Shown: positions 1 to 9,837 of the stretch, piece after piece | Position numbering within the stretch: the first letter of the stretch is position 1 | How the letters are laid out: each line of letters opens with the position of its first letter | Assembly: GCA_037441775.1 (NCBI GenBank) | Contig: JBBIRO010000007.1 | Location: forward strand, 62,001-126,000 | From: CAMTWB01 sp037441775 | GTDB taxonomy: Bacteria > Desulfobacterota > Syntrophia > Syntrophales > CAMTWB01 | Reading direction: 5' to 3' | DNA length: 64,000 bases | Position numbers and translations under genes: made by a program | Notes under the pieces: generated by a model | Databases searched by the model: none | What the model was told of the DNA's origin: nothing | The model's input: the letters and a program-made list of their open reading frames with translations, nothing else

Positions 1-1
1 A

Positions 2-3000
2 ACGATTGACGCCTTGAAATTTTCCCAGTTTTTCGATCGGGCGCCCATTATTGAGGTTTCCGGCCGGCTCTATCCGGTGGAGACAATCTACCGACCTCCT
101 GATGCGACCGCCGGGGAAGAGCAAACACATATAGAAATGGCAGTTCAGGCGGCCGACGAGATATTATCCTGTTATCCGCCGGGCGATATTCTCATTTTTA
201 TGCCTACAGAAGCCGATATCCGTGAAATGATGGCCCTGTTAGAGGGCCGGTATGGACGCGATACTTTGGTTCTGCCTTTTTTCGCCCGCTTAAGCCGTGT
301 GGAGCAGGAGCGAGTATTTAAGACCAGTGAAGAAAGAAAGATCATCATCGCCACCAATATTGCCGAAACCTCCCTCACCATTCCTGGAACCAAGTATGTA
401 ATCGACTCCGGCCTCTGCCGGATCAGTGAATACAACGCCCGAACCAAAACCACGAGTCTGCCTATCCGCGGCATATCCGCCAGCAGCGCTGACCAGAGGA
501 AGGGAAGGTGCGGCCGTCTGCAAAACGGGATATGCTTCCGCCTTTATTCGGAAGAAGACTATCACCGGCTGCCCCTGTTCACGCCCCCGGAGCTGCAGCG
601 CTCCAACCTGGCCGAGGTTATCTTGAGAATGCTTTACCTGGATTTGGGCGAGCCAGCGGCATTTCCCTTTCTCGATCCGCCGCCGTGGAAAAACATCCAG
701 GACGGCCTGGATACCCTGCTGGAACTGGAGGCTATTGTTTATGCCGATCCCCCCCTCCCGCAGGCAAACCGGCAGGAGGCGGAGCAGGAAAAGCAACGGC
801 GTCAGTTTAAGATTACTCCCCAGGGCCGCATGATGGCCCGGCTGCCCCTGGATCCCCGGCTATCTCGAATGATCATTGAAGCCAGGCGGGAACAATGCCT
901 CACGGAGGTATTAATTATCGCCGCCGCCCTGACGATTCAGCATCCCCGTGAAGTACCCCTTGAGGATGCCAGGAAGGCGGCGGAGATCCACCTGCAATTC
1001 CAGAATAAGGATTCCGACTTTCTGGGCTTGCTGAAAATATACCAGGAATTTGAACGGATTACGGATGCCGGATCCTCACGGGGAGCGGCCAGAAAATTCT
1101 GCCGGGATCGTTTTCTCTCCTTCCGGCGAATGCAGGAATGGCGGGATATTGTGGAACAACTGAAAGCAATATTGGCGGAGCATGGCATAAAGATAGAACC
1201 TGCCTTGGCAAATGATGACCTGTCATACGAAAAGATACATAAATCAATCATCAGTGGCTACCTGTCGCAAATAGCGTACAAGAAAAAAAAGAATCTCTAT
1301 CAAGCCGCCCGCGGCAGGGAGGTACATGTTTTCCCCGGCTCCGATCTTTACAACAGCAAGGGCGCCAAGTGGATTGTGGCAACGGAGATGATTGAAACCT
1401 CCCGGCTCTACGCCCGGCGCCTGGCGCGGATCGAAAGCCGCTGGATAGAGGCGCTGGGTAAAAACCTTTGCCGCTATGCCTACCATAATCCCCGCTGGGA
1501 CAGCGGGCGAAGAGAGGTCGTTGCGGATGAGCAGGTGAGTCTCTATGGCCTGATAATTGTGCCGCGAAGACAGGTGTCTTATGGGCCGGTTGACCCGCGG
1601 GAAGCCGCGGACATCTTTATCCGCGAGGCCCTAATGGCGCCGGACGAGCAGCTTGACCTTGCATTTTTACGCCATAATATCGAACTGATAGAGAGGGTCA
1701 GATCCTGGGAAGATAAACTTAGGCGTCGGGATATCCTGGTCGGAGAGGAGGTCATCTTTGAGTTCTATCGCCGCCGGCTTCCTGAGATACACAGTCTCAA
1801 GAGCCTACAGAAATTAATCCGCTTGCAAGACGGAGATGCCTTTCTTAAGATGACGGAGTCTGACCTGCTGCGTAACCCTCCCCAGGTCGATCCCGGCAGC
1901 TATCCCGAGCAGGTATTAATAGATCAAAAGCCCGTTAATGTTTCCTATCTTTTTGCTCACGGAAACCCGGCCGACGGAGTTACCCTTAAACTGCCCCTGG
2001 AAATGCTGGCCCACCTTCCCGATACCCTGCCGGAATCTCTTGTTCCCAGCCTTTGGCGGGAAAAGGTTTGGCAACTCCTCAAGGGGCTGCCCAAGGAGTG
2101 GCGAAAACGGCTCCATCCCCTCAAGGAGAAACATGAGTTCATCATCCGGGAATTTAATCCTTCCCGCGGGCCGCTGGTCAGCGAACTCTCCCGCTTTCTA
2201 AGGGAGCAACTGGGGCTGGAAATTCCCGCTTCCGTCTGGCCGGTTGGCAAGATTGAAGAATATCTGCAGATGAGAATCGCTCTTATGGGAGATGATGGAA
2301 CAGAACATTTCGCGTCGCGGGATCTGGCGGCTGTCCGGGCGCAACATTGTAACCTGAATCAGCACCCGGCTTTCATCGCCGCCAGAGACATTTGGGGAAG
2401 GGAAGGGATGCTAAGCTGGGATTTTCCGGATTTGCCGGATCAGATACCTCTCGAACACAATGGCAGGATTTTCGGTCAGGCGTTTCCTGGGCTTATGGCC
2501 ACCGGGCAGGGGGTTGCGCTCAAGCTTTTCCTTAATTCCCGAGAGGCGGCGCTTGCTCATCGCGAGGGGACACTTGCGCTCTATCAAACCCATCTGGCGG
2601 ACCATTTTGTCCGGATGCGAAAGCACTTGGCCCTCAAACCAGATACTAAACTCTGGGCCGCCGCCTGGCAGGATATTAAAACCCTGACGACCCAGCTGCA
2701 AAGACAGGTAGTAAGAGAACTTGCGGCCTCCGATATTAGAAAAGCCGCGGACTTCATCCGCCAGGCGGATGAGATGAAAAGTCTGATCCCGCTAAAAGCT
2801 CAAGAGATAGTGAGGCGGATTGAACCCCTGCTCAAAGCCTTTTATGAAACGTCAATCCGCCTGGAAAAATTGAGATCTCAAAATCGCGAAAGCAAGCCTG
2901 GATTGGCATACCTGCTTAAATTAGAGGGAGAACTGCAAGGGCTTCTACCGCCTGATTTCATGGATCGTTTTGACCAGAATCGCCATGAGTGCCTGATTCG

Positions 3001-3286
3001 TTTCATGAGGGGCCTGGCGATCAGGGCCGAAAGGGGGCTTATTCACCTGGAAAAGGCATGGGAGAAAACCAGAGAGGTTGAAAAATACGTGCAAATTCAA
3101 GTTCAGGCAGAGTCTGAATTAACACCCGGCGACAATCCGGAAAGAAAGCAGGCTCTGGATGAGTTATTTTGGATGATTCAGGAGTATAAGGTATCCCTCT
3201 TTGCCCAGGAGCTGAAAACTCGTTTCCCCATTTCCAAAAAGAGGCTGGACGAAAAAATTGCACTACTCCAACGTAACGATCTTTAA
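2..3286 (+). CDS. hrpA: ATP-dependent RNA helicase HrpA, 5'-truncated by window edge
   Basis: C-terminal part of a DEAH-box RNA helicase of the HrpA type. The frame is open to the left edge. The codons before the first possible start (TTG at 14) read TIDA, the continuation of helicase motif III, so that TTG is internal and the true start is outside the window. Visible in order are the helicase C domain with TNIAETSLTIPG (motif V) and QRKGRCGR (motif VI), then HA2, an OB-like region, and the long C-terminal extension typical of HrpA (DUF3418 type). About 1,090 residues remain of a family usually near 1,300. HrpA remodels RNA or RNA-protein complexes; the substrate cannot be read here. Its stop overlaps the stop of the convergent relA/spoT gene by 4 nt, so no terminator separates them. 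Confidence 0.93.
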   Translation, partial: TIDALKFSQFFDRAPIIEVSGRLYPVETIYRPPDATAGEEQTHIEMAVQAADEILSCYPPGDILIFMPTEADIREMMALLEGRYGRDTLVLPFFARLSRVEQERVFKTSEERKIIIATNIAETSLTIPGTKYVIDSGLCRISEYNARTKTTSLPIRGISASSADQRKGRCGRLQNGICFRLYSEEDYHRLPLFTPPELQRSNLAEVILRMLYLDLGEPAAFPFLDPPPWKNIQDGLDTLLELEAIVYADPPLPQANRQEAEQEKQRRQFKITPQGRMMARLPLDPRLSRMIIEARREQCLTEVLIIAAALTIQHPREVPLEDARKAAEIHLQFQNKDSDFLGLLKIYQEFERITDAGSSRGAARKFCRDRFLSFRRMQEWRDIVEQLKAILAEHGIKIEPALANDDLSYEKIHKSIISGYLSQIAYKKKKNLYQAARGREVHVFPGSDLYNSKGAKWIVATEMIETSRLYARRLARIESRWIEALGKNLCRYAYHNPRWDSGRREVVADEQVSLYGLIIVPRRQVSYGPVDPREAADIFIREALMAPDEQLDLAFLRHNIELIERVRSWEDKLRRRDILVGEEVIFEFYRRRLPEIHSLKSLQKLIRLQDGDAFLKMTESDLLRNPPQVDPGSYPEQVLIDQKPVNVSYLFAHGNPADGVTLKLPLEMLAHLPDTLPESLVPSLWREKVWQLLKGLPKEWRKRLHPLKEKHEFIIREFNPSRGPLVSELSRFLREQLGLEIPASVWPVGKIEEYLQMRIALMGDDGTEHFASRDLAAVRAQHCNLNQHPAFIAARDIWGREGMLSWDFPDLPDQIPLEHNGRIFGQAFPGLMATGQGVALKLFLNSREAALAHREGTLALYQTHLADHFVRMRKHLALKPDTKLWAAAWQDIKTLTTQLQRQVVRELAASDIRKAADFIRQADEMKSLIPLKAQEIVRRIEPLLKAFYETSIRLEKLRSQNRESKPGLAYLLKLEGELQGLLPPDFMDRFDQNRHECLIRFMRGLAIRAERGLIHLEKAWEKTREVEKYVQIQVQAESELTPGDNPERKQALDELFWMIQEYKVSLFAQELKTRFPISKKRLDEKIALLQRNDL

Positions 3287-5421
3287 CGTATACGTTCCAC
3301 AGATATTACTCCGGACAGCCTCATTATCGCGGCGACAATCCTATGATACTGATCCAGGTCGGTTATATCTATGTTGAAGTTCAACTGTGCCTTCATATCG
3401 GCGCTGGTTGTAACCTCGGCATGGGTGATGTTGATGTCGTTGTTAGCGATGACGGACGAAACATCCGCCAGAATACCTCTTTTATCTGTCGCAAGAACAC
3501 TAAGGCTAAGCGGATAGGTATTCTTCTCAATAATATCCCAGTGAACATCTACCAGCCGTTCAGTGTCCAAGACCTTGAGACTGGGGCAATCCTCGGCGTG
3601 AACAGTGACTCCGCGACCGCGGGATATATAGCCAAATATGGCCTCTCCCGGGATAGGATTGCAACATTTGGCGATCCTGATCAGCACGTCATCGATACCG
3701 GTGAGGGAGATGCCGATTGATGAAGATTTTTTTTTCTTCCGGCTGGTCTTAACTGGGATGAAATCAACAATAGGAGCGTCCTGCGGCAGCAGCGAATTGA
3801 CGATCCGGCGGGCTGAAACCCGGCCGTAGGCAACCAGGGCCAGCAATTCATCTATATCGCTTACCGAATGCTCGGCATAAACTTTTTTTATCTCCGGTGA
3901 TTTTACAACATCGGCTAACTTCAAGTGATTTTTTCTGAGTTCCTTATCCAACAGATCCCGGCCTAAGCTTACGCTGCGTTTCCGCTCCTCGGCTTTTACC
4001 CAGCCGCGAATTTTAGCCAGAGCCCGTGGGGTTACGGCAATTTTCAGCCAGTCTTTACTGGGATGATGTCCCGTCTGGGTGATGATTTCAACGGTATCGC
4101 CATTTTTTAACTGATATTTGAGGGGCACTATGCCCCGGTTGACTTTGGCCCCCACGCATTGATGGCCAAGATCGGTATGGATGCTGTAGGCAAAATCAAT
4201 TGGGGTGGCGCCCTTGGGAAAGGCGCGGACGTCGCCCCGGGGAGTGAAAACATAAACATCATCAGGGTACAGAGCGAGCTTAAGGTTGGATAGATACTCG
4301 CGAGGGCTGCTCAGCTCCTGCTGAACATCCAGCAATTCTCTGAGCTTGCCTATCTGATCGTCGTCTTCTTTGTTGTATCCCCGTCCCTCCTTGTAACGCC
4401 AGTGGGCGGCAACGCCCGCTTCCGCCCACTCGTGCATCCCCAGAGTCCGGATCTGGATTTCCACCCGCTCGCCGTGCGGCCCGATGACGGTGGTGTGAAG
4501 AGAGCGATAATTGTTTCCTTTGGGCATGGCGATATAATCATCGAAGTAACCGGTAACCGGCTTCCAAAGGGCATGAACCATGCTCAATGCTTCATAACAG
4601 GACTTGTCCTGATCGGAATAAAGGATAATACGGAAGGCCATCAGGTCATATATCTGGTCGAAGTTTATCTGACGATCGTGTATCTTGCGATAGATGCTGT
4701 AGAGGTGCTTGGCCCGGCCTTCCACGAAGCCCTTGAGAGCGTTTTTTTCCATTTCCCGAGAGATAATCAGCTTAACTTCTTCGGTATACTGCTCTTGCTG
4801 TTCCCTGGTCTTATCGAGTTGCCCCTTAAGTTCCTGGTAACTATCCGGATGAAGATAGGAAAAGGCCAGGTCTTCCAGCTCGATCTTCATCCAGTGGATG
4901 CCGAGCCTGTTGGCCAGGGGCGCATATAATTCCATGGTCTCCCGGGCGATGAAAAGCTGTCTTTCGGGCCTCTGGAATTGCAGAGTCCGCATGTTGTGGA
5001 TCCGATCAGCCAGACGAATCAGGATAACACGGATATCCGCGGACATGGCCAGGATCATTTTACGGAAATTTTCCGCTTGTCTTTCCTCCTGGTCGCTGTA
5101 GATTATTTTGCCGATCTTGGTTAAGGCCTCAACCAAAAAAGCAACATCTTTCCCAAAGCCGGCCTCAATATCTTTTAGAGTGGCCAGAGTGTCCTCTACC
5201 GTGTCATGGAGAAATCCGGTTGAAATAGCGGCGGCATCCATCTTCATATCTGCCAGGATGCCGGCGACTTCCAAAGGATGGCTCAGGTAAGGCTCGCCCG
5301 AAAGACGTAATTGCCCCTGGTGGACGTTGGCGGAGAAGACATAAGCCTTCGTAATCAAATCCTGATCTTCCTGGGAGAGATAAGACTGAACCTTCTCGAG
5401 TATATCGGTAAAGCGTATCAT
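3283..5421 (-). CDS. Bifunctional (p)ppGpp synthetase/hydrolase (RelA/SpoT family)
   Basis: Makes and degrades the stringent-response alarmone (p)ppGpp. The 712-residue length is typical of long RSH proteins. Visible in order are an HD hydrolase domain (His48, then HDTVEDT near 72-78), a nucleotidyltransferase domain (about 235-345, with YRSLHTTV and EIQIRT), a TGS domain (about 385-445) and a C-terminal ACT domain (about 640-712). The synthetase motif reads YFDDYIAMPKG. This acidic version is the one associated with bifunctional enzymes rather than synthetase-only RelA. An intact HD motif agrees, so both activities are expected. It lies 61 nt downstream of proS on the same strand and ends 4 nt inside the convergent hrpA stop. 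Confidence 0.95.
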   Translation of the reverse strand: MIRFTDILEKVQSYLSQEDQDLITKAYVFSANVHQGQLRLSGEPYLSHPLEVAGILADMKMDAAAISTGFLHDTVEDTLATLKDIEAGFGKDVAFLVEALTKIGKIIYSDQEERQAENFRKMILAMSADIRVILIRLADRIHNMRTLQFQRPERQLFIARETMELYAPLANRLGIHWMKIELEDLAFSYLHPDSYQELKGQLDKTREQQEQYTEEVKLIISREMEKNALKGFVEGRAKHLYSIYRKIHDRQINFDQIYDLMAFRIILYSDQDKSCYEALSMVHALWKPVTGYFDDYIAMPKGNNYRSLHTTVIGPHGERVEIQIRTLGMHEWAEAGVAAHWRYKEGRGYNKEDDDQIGKLRELLDVQQELSSPREYLSNLKLALYPDDVYVFTPRGDVRAFPKGATPIDFAYSIHTDLGHQCVGAKVNRGIVPLKYQLKNGDTVEIITQTGHHPSKDWLKIAVTPRALAKIRGWVKAEERKRSVSLGRDLLDKELRKNHLKLADVVKSPEIKKVYAEHSVSDIDELLALVAYGRVSARRIVNSLLPQDAPIVDFIPVKTSRKKKKSSSIGISLTGIDDVLIRIAKCCNPIPGEAIFGYISRGRGVTVHAEDCPSLKVLDTERLVDVHWDIIEKNTYPLSLSVLATDKRGILADVSSVIANNDINITHAEVTTSADMKAQLNFNIDITDLDQYHRIVAAIMRLSGVISVERIR

Positions 5422-5482
5422 TGATGAGAAGCTACCTGTAAATTTGTAATGTAACTTTTTCGGGCTCCTGTCTCCTATGCAG

Positions 5483-7192
5483 TTATTTTCCCCTTACAAA
5501 ATCAACTACCCGTTGAACAATCGCGTTTAGCTCTACTAACGAAACCTGGCCGGTTTTCCTAACCCTCAATTCCCCCCGCCCTTCCTGAAGGCCTTTGGGA
5601 CCAATGGTAACCCGCAAGGGGATTCCGATCAGGTCGGCGTCCTTGAACTTGACCCCCGCCCGCTCGTCCCGGTCGTCCAAGAGCGCCTCAATGCCTATCG
5701 CCGCGAGCTCACGGTAAATTCTTTCCGCTTCTTCACGCTGGGATGGATCATTGACATTGACCGGCAGGATAATAACGGGAAACGGCGCCAGAGAAAGCGG
5801 CCAGATTATGCCATTGGCATCATAATTCTGCTCGATCGCGGCCGCCATCGTCCGGCCGATGCCAATGCCGTAACAGCCCATAATCATGATCTGTTCCTGG
5901 CCTTCGCTGTTCAGGAAGGCGCATCTCATGGCCTGCGAATATTTGGTTCCCAGCTTGAAGACGTGTCCGACCTCGATCCCGCGGGCAATGGCGATATCTC
6001 CGCCACAGCGGGCGCACGCGTCTTGTTTTTGTACGAATCGCAAATCAGCGAAGGCGCTTACTTTAAAGTCGCGGGAGACATTTACGTTGACCAGATGGTA
6101 GTTTTCCCGGTTGGCGCCCATAACGAAGTTAGACAGACCAAGGAGGGAGTTATCGGCTAGTATCCGGGCATTGATACCCACCGCGCCGGCAAAGCCCCTG
6201 GGAGCTTTGGTTGTCGCCATTATCATTGCCTCAGAGGCCAGTTCGAGATTGGTGCAGCCCAGATAGTTCTTTAATTTTATTTCGTTGATCTCCTGATCGC
6301 CACGGATGAGAACCGCCGTCGCAACGCCGTCGGCGTCATAAATCATGGTCTTGACAATTGATGACGGCTCAACGCCCAGAAAAGAGGAAACGGCGGCAAT
6401 TGAGCTTTTGTCCGGGGTAAAAACTTCACTGGCAGGCAATAGCTCTGTCGAGTCGGCGGGTGGCTGCGATAGCAGGGGGGCCTCGGCCCGTTCGATATTC
6501 GCGGCGTAATTACAACTTTGGCAGTAAACTATAGCGTCTTCGCCGGATTCAGCCAGCACCATGAATTCATGAGAGAAACTGCCGCCGATGCTGCCCGAAT
6601 CCGCCTCGACCGCGCGGAAGTTCAAGCCGCACTTTTCGAAAATTTCCCGATAGGCGTTATACATTTTTCGATAACTTAGGTCCGCTCCCGCTTCATCGGC
6701 GTCAAAACTGTACGCGTCTTTCATTCCGAATTCGCGGCAGCGCATCACGCCGAACCGCGGCCGGATCTCATCCCGGAACTTGGTCTGGATCTGGTAGAGA
6801 TTTTTGGGCAGTTGGCGGTAGGTTTTGATCTCGTTTCTGACCAGATCGGTGATGACTTCCTCGTGGGTGGGGCCGAGGCAGTAGTCCCGGTCGTGACGGT
6901 CCCGAAAGCGGAGCAGCTCCTTGCCGTACTGCTCCCACCGTTGTGATTCCTGCCAAAGCTCGGCAGGCTGAACCATCGGCAAGTGCACCTCCTGAGCGCC
7001 GGCCGCGTTCATCTCCCGGCGGATGATTTCCTCGATCTTCCTGATTACCCGATAGCCAAGCGGCAGATAAGAATAGATGCCGCTGGCCAACTTCCTGATC
7101 ATACCTGCCCTGATCATGAGCTGATGACTTATTACTTCCGCATCCGACGGCGCCTCCCGGCCGGTGGGCAGAAATAGTGCTGAATACCTCAT
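5483..7192 (-). CDS. proS: Prolyl-tRNA synthetase
   Basis: Class II aminoacyl-tRNA synthetase that charges tRNA-Pro in the cytoplasm. The 569-residue length fits the bacterial type with an inserted editing domain (about residues 220-390) between motifs 2 and 3. Motif 2 region: RDEIRPRFGVMRCREFGMKD. ATP-site signature: LGPTHEEVITDLVRNE. Motif 3 region: CYGIGIGRTMAAA. The ATG overlaps the ispG stop as ATGA with GGAG just upstream, so translation is probably coupled to ispG. A proS-ispG pair is common in proteobacterial relatives. Confidence 0.96.
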   Translation of the reverse strand: MRYSALFLPTGREAPSDAEVISHQLMIRAGMIRKLASGIYSYLPLGYRVIRKIEEIIRREMNAAGAQEVHLPMVQPAELWQESQRWEQYGKELLRFRDRHDRDYCLGPTHEEVITDLVRNEIKTYRQLPKNLYQIQTKFRDEIRPRFGVMRCREFGMKDAYSFDADEAGADLSYRKMYNAYREIFEKCGLNFRAVEADSGSIGGSFSHEFMVLAESGEDAIVYCQSCNYAANIERAEAPLLSQPPADSTELLPASEVFTPDKSSIAAVSSFLGVEPSSIVKTMIYDADGVATAVLIRGDQEINEIKLKNYLGCTNLELASEAMIMATTKAPRGFAGAVGINARILADNSLLGLSNFVMGANRENYHLVNVNVSRDFKVSAFADLRFVQKQDACARCGGDIAIARGIEVGHVFKLGTKYSQAMRCAFLNSEGQEQIMIMGCYGIGIGRTMAAAIEQNYDANGIIWPLSLAPFPVIILPVNVNDPSQREEAERIYRELAAIGIEALLDDRDERAGVKFKDADLIGIPLRVTIGPKGLQEGRGELRVRKTGQVSLVELNAIVQRVVDFVRGK

Positions 7193-8271
7193 CCAATCTC
7201 CTTCTTGCCAACGATAATATCTTCGATTTCAGCCATAAGCGTTTTCAGAAAGTCCTCTTCTCGGACCTTTCTTATTGCCTGGCCCTTCTTAAAAAGCATC
7301 CCGGCCCCCCGTCCGCCGGCAATGCCAATATCGGCGTGCGCGGCCTCTCCCGGTCCATTGACGACGCAGCCCATCAGGGCAATTTTCAGGTACTCCTTGC
7401 GCCCGGCCATTTTTTCCTCCACCTTGGCAACCAGGCGGGGAAGGTCAATTTCGCAGCGCCCGCAGGTGGGGCAGGAAATTATATCCGGGCCAATTTTTCT
7501 TATGTCAAGGGCGCGGAGAATTCCCCAGGCAATCCCCATCTCGTCAACCGGATTTCCAGTAACGGACACCCGGATGGTATCTCCGATGCCGTCGAAAAGC
7601 AGGCTGCCAATACCGATGGCTGACTTTATGGCTGCATTTACCAGCGTACCCGCCTCGGTAACTCCCAGGTGAAGAGGGTAGTCGGTACTGGCTGCGACCT
7701 TACGGTAGGCCGCAATCATGGTCGGCACATCGGAAGATTTCAGCGAAAGCTTGATTTGCTCATGTCCCAGGTCTTCCAGTATTGACAGATTTTTCAGGGC
7801 GCTTTCGGCCAGGGCGGCGGCTGTTGGTCCGCCATGTCTCTTCAGGATATCGGTTTCGACCGACCCTGAGTTGATGCCAATCCGGATAACCACCTGACGC
7901 CCCCGAGCTTCCTTTGCTACCCTCCCGATTCCTTCGCGGCCCAGGTTTCCCGGGTTTATTCTAATGCCGTCCACGCCTGACCGGATGGCCTGGCAGGCCA
8001 GGCGCGGATCGAAGTGGATATCGGCAATCAGCGGCAGGTCTGTCCGCTTTTTTATTTCGGAAAGCGCAAGCGCCGCTTCCTGATCGGGTACGGCTAATCG
8101 TACGGCCTCGCAGCCGGCATCCTGGAGTTCCCTGATTTGGGTAAGCGTAGCCTGGACATCTCGGGTATCGGTATTGGTCATGGATTGGACAACAACGGGG
8201 GCGCCGCCGCCAATCTGCAATCCGCCTAGAAAAATTGCTTTCGTTGGTCGGCGTTTCCTATTCTGCTCCAA
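7189..8271 (-). CDS. ispG: 4-hydroxy-3-methylbut-2-en-1-yl diphosphate synthase
   Basis: Iron-sulfur reductase of the non-mevalonate (MEP) isoprenoid pathway. It converts the cyclic diphosphate MEcPP to HMBPP. It has 360 residues, normal for the single-chain bacterial form. The N-terminal barrel contains VVVQSMTNTDTRDV. The 4Fe-4S ligands are visible as CPTCGRC near residue 260 and GCVVNGPGEA near 300. The best start is a TTG at 8271 preceded by GAGGG about 8 nt upstream, and no in-frame ATG lies near it. The stop overlaps the proS start by 4 nt. It shows that the organism uses the MEP route. Confidence 0.95.
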   Translation of the reverse strand: MEQNRKRRPTKAIFLGGLQIGGGAPVVVQSMTNTDTRDVQATLTQIRELQDAGCEAVRLAVPDQEAALALSEIKKRTDLPLIADIHFDPRLACQAIRSGVDGIRINPGNLGREGIGRVAKEARGRQVVIRIGINSGSVETDILKRHGGPTAAALAESALKNLSILEDLGHEQIKLSLKSSDVPTMIAAYRKVAASTDYPLHLGVTEAGTLVNAAIKSAIGIGSLLFDGIGDTIRVSVTGNPVDEMGIAWGILRALDIRKIGPDIISCPTCGRCEIDLPRLVAKVEEKMAGRKEYLKIALMGCVVNGPGEAAHADIGIAGGRGAGMLFKKGQAIRKVREEDFLKTLMAEIEDIIVGKKEIG

Positions 8272-8292
8272 AGCTTGCGCCCTCGCAAAAAG

Positions 8293-9720
8293 TCATAAAA
8301 ACGCCCGTTTCGAAGCCTGGTGGCCCTGCCAGCAGTATAGACACAGATCGTTTTCAGTCAGGCCGATGGCGGTTATCATGTCTTGAATATTCATAAATTT
8401 CAAAGAAGTAGCATTGATGTCCCGGCATATGACTTCAACCATCCGTTGATACTTGTCTGAATCATGATTTAAATAAGGCGTCAGGTCATCCGGTTGTCCC
8501 CCCTCGATCTGCCCGATGGCGCGTCTGGCAGCAAGTTCGTCGGATCCTCTGGTGGATGATGAATAGATGCAGGGGAAAAGAAGAGGCGGGCAGGCGGCTC
8601 GAATGTGTATTTCCCGGGCCCGGTTGTCCCAGAGTTTGTTGATGGTATAGTTTTTTAACTGCGTGCCCCGGACGATCGAATCCTCGCAGATGATCATGCG
8701 GTTGCCCTCTATGACCTCCTTGACGGCGCTGAGCTTCATGGTGGCAACCAGGTTCCGTATATCCTGGGAAGGGGGCGTATAGCTTCTGCCGTAACCGGGG
8801 GTGTATTTAACCAGGGGCCGCCTGTAGGGAAGCCCTGATTCAATGGCATAACCAATGGCGTGACCGACGCCGGAATCAGGAACGCCGGCTACCAGGTCGG
8901 CTTCGACCCGATCATTTTTAGCCATTAGACGGCCGCATCTCTCCCGTGCACCCTCAACCCCAATCCCTTCATAACTGGAGGATGGATAGCCGGTATAGAT
9001 CCAGAGGAAGGAGCATACCTTGCGTTCTTTGCCCGGCAATCGCACTGTTTCATAACCTTCGCGATTAATAAAAACGACTTCCCCGGGTCCGAGGTATTTG
9101 GCGGGCGCATAACCAAGATTATCAAACGAGCTGGCTTCTGTGGCCACAATATAAGAGTTGTTTCCCGCCTCCATCCTTTCGCCCAGCGTCAAGGGGAAAC
9201 GCCCCAGTCGGTCCCGGACCGCAAAAATGCCCTCGGCGGTCATGATCAGGGCGCAGATGGAGCCCTCAATCAGGTGCTGCATCTTGACAATTCCATCTGG
9301 CAGATCGTCACCCAGGCAAATCAGCTTGCCGACCAGCTCAGCGCTGTTGACCCCTCCGGTCGTCATCTCGTTGAAGGAATCGCCCTTATCAAGAAGCGTT
9401 GCGGTCAAATTGTCCTTGTTGGTTACCAGTCCCGTTGCAACAATGGCAAAGGAGCCGAATTTGGAACGAATTATCAGGGGCTGGGGCGAATCATCGTCAA
9501 TGGCGCCAATCCCCATGAATCCGTTCATTTTCCTGTAATCATCCACAAAACGTGATTTGAACTGGGCCTGACCGATACTATGGATGCTGTTGGAAAAACC
9601 GTCCTGGCCAAAAACCGCCAGTCCGCCGTTTTCCGTTCCCAGATGGGAATGGTAGTCAGTCCCGTAAAAAAGCAGTCGCGCACAGTTTTCATTTGTCACA
9701 ACACCAAAAATGCCGCCCAT
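8293..9720 (-). CDS. Amidophosphoribosyltransferase-like protein with degenerate glutaminase site
   Basis: PurF family by overall layout: an N-terminal Ntn-type amidotransferase domain, then a type I phosphoribosyltransferase domain. The PRPP loop IICEDSIVRGT (about residues 344-354) is intact, as are cysteines placed like the 4Fe-4S ligands of the Bacillus-type enzyme (VCSFLWIY near 236 and a terminal CLYC). The N-terminus reads MGGIFGVV where active PurF reads MCGIFG, so the nucleophilic cysteine is Gly2. The usual HRGQESAG and GHVRYST motifs are also replaced (SHLGTENGG, MGIGAIDDD). Glutamine hydrolysis is therefore unlikely; ammonia-dependent activity or another PRPP-linked role is possible. 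I chose the ATG at 9720; a TTG at 9729 is an alternative start. The gene lies 21 nt upstream of ispG. Whether a canonical purF exists elsewhere in the genome is unknown. Confidence 0.8.
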   Translation of the reverse strand: MGGIFGVVTNENCARLLFYGTDYHSHLGTENGGLAVFGQDGFSNSIHSIGQAQFKSRFVDDYRKMNGFMGIGAIDDDSPQPLIIRSKFGSFAIVATGLVTNKDNLTATLLDKGDSFNEMTTGGVNSAELVGKLICLGDDLPDGIVKMQHLIEGSICALIMTAEGIFAVRDRLGRFPLTLGERMEAGNNSYIVATEASSFDNLGYAPAKYLGPGEVVFINREGYETVRLPGKERKVCSFLWIYTGYPSSSYEGIGVEGARERCGRLMAKNDRVEADLVAGVPDSGVGHAIGYAIESGLPYRRPLVKYTPGYGRSYTPPSQDIRNLVATMKLSAVKEVIEGNRMIICEDSIVRGTQLKNYTINKLWDNRAREIHIRAACPPLLFPCIYSSSTRGSDELAARRAIGQIEGGQPDDLTPYLNHDSDKYQRMVEVICRDINATSLKFMNIQDMITAIGLTENDLCLYCWQGHQASKRAFL

Positions 9721-9837
9721 TTTCTCCAATCCATCAGTAATTTGCCATTCTGCGCGACTTATCGGTTGTTTAGTTGCTAAGGTCTCGCAAGGCGTTTTCC
9801 TACAGTCTAAAAGCCTACGGTCTATCCACCTGAGCAG

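Noticed and set aside
14..3286. TTG at 14 as the start of hrpA
   Set aside because: The upstream codons continue the conserved helicase motif III, so the gene begins outside the window.
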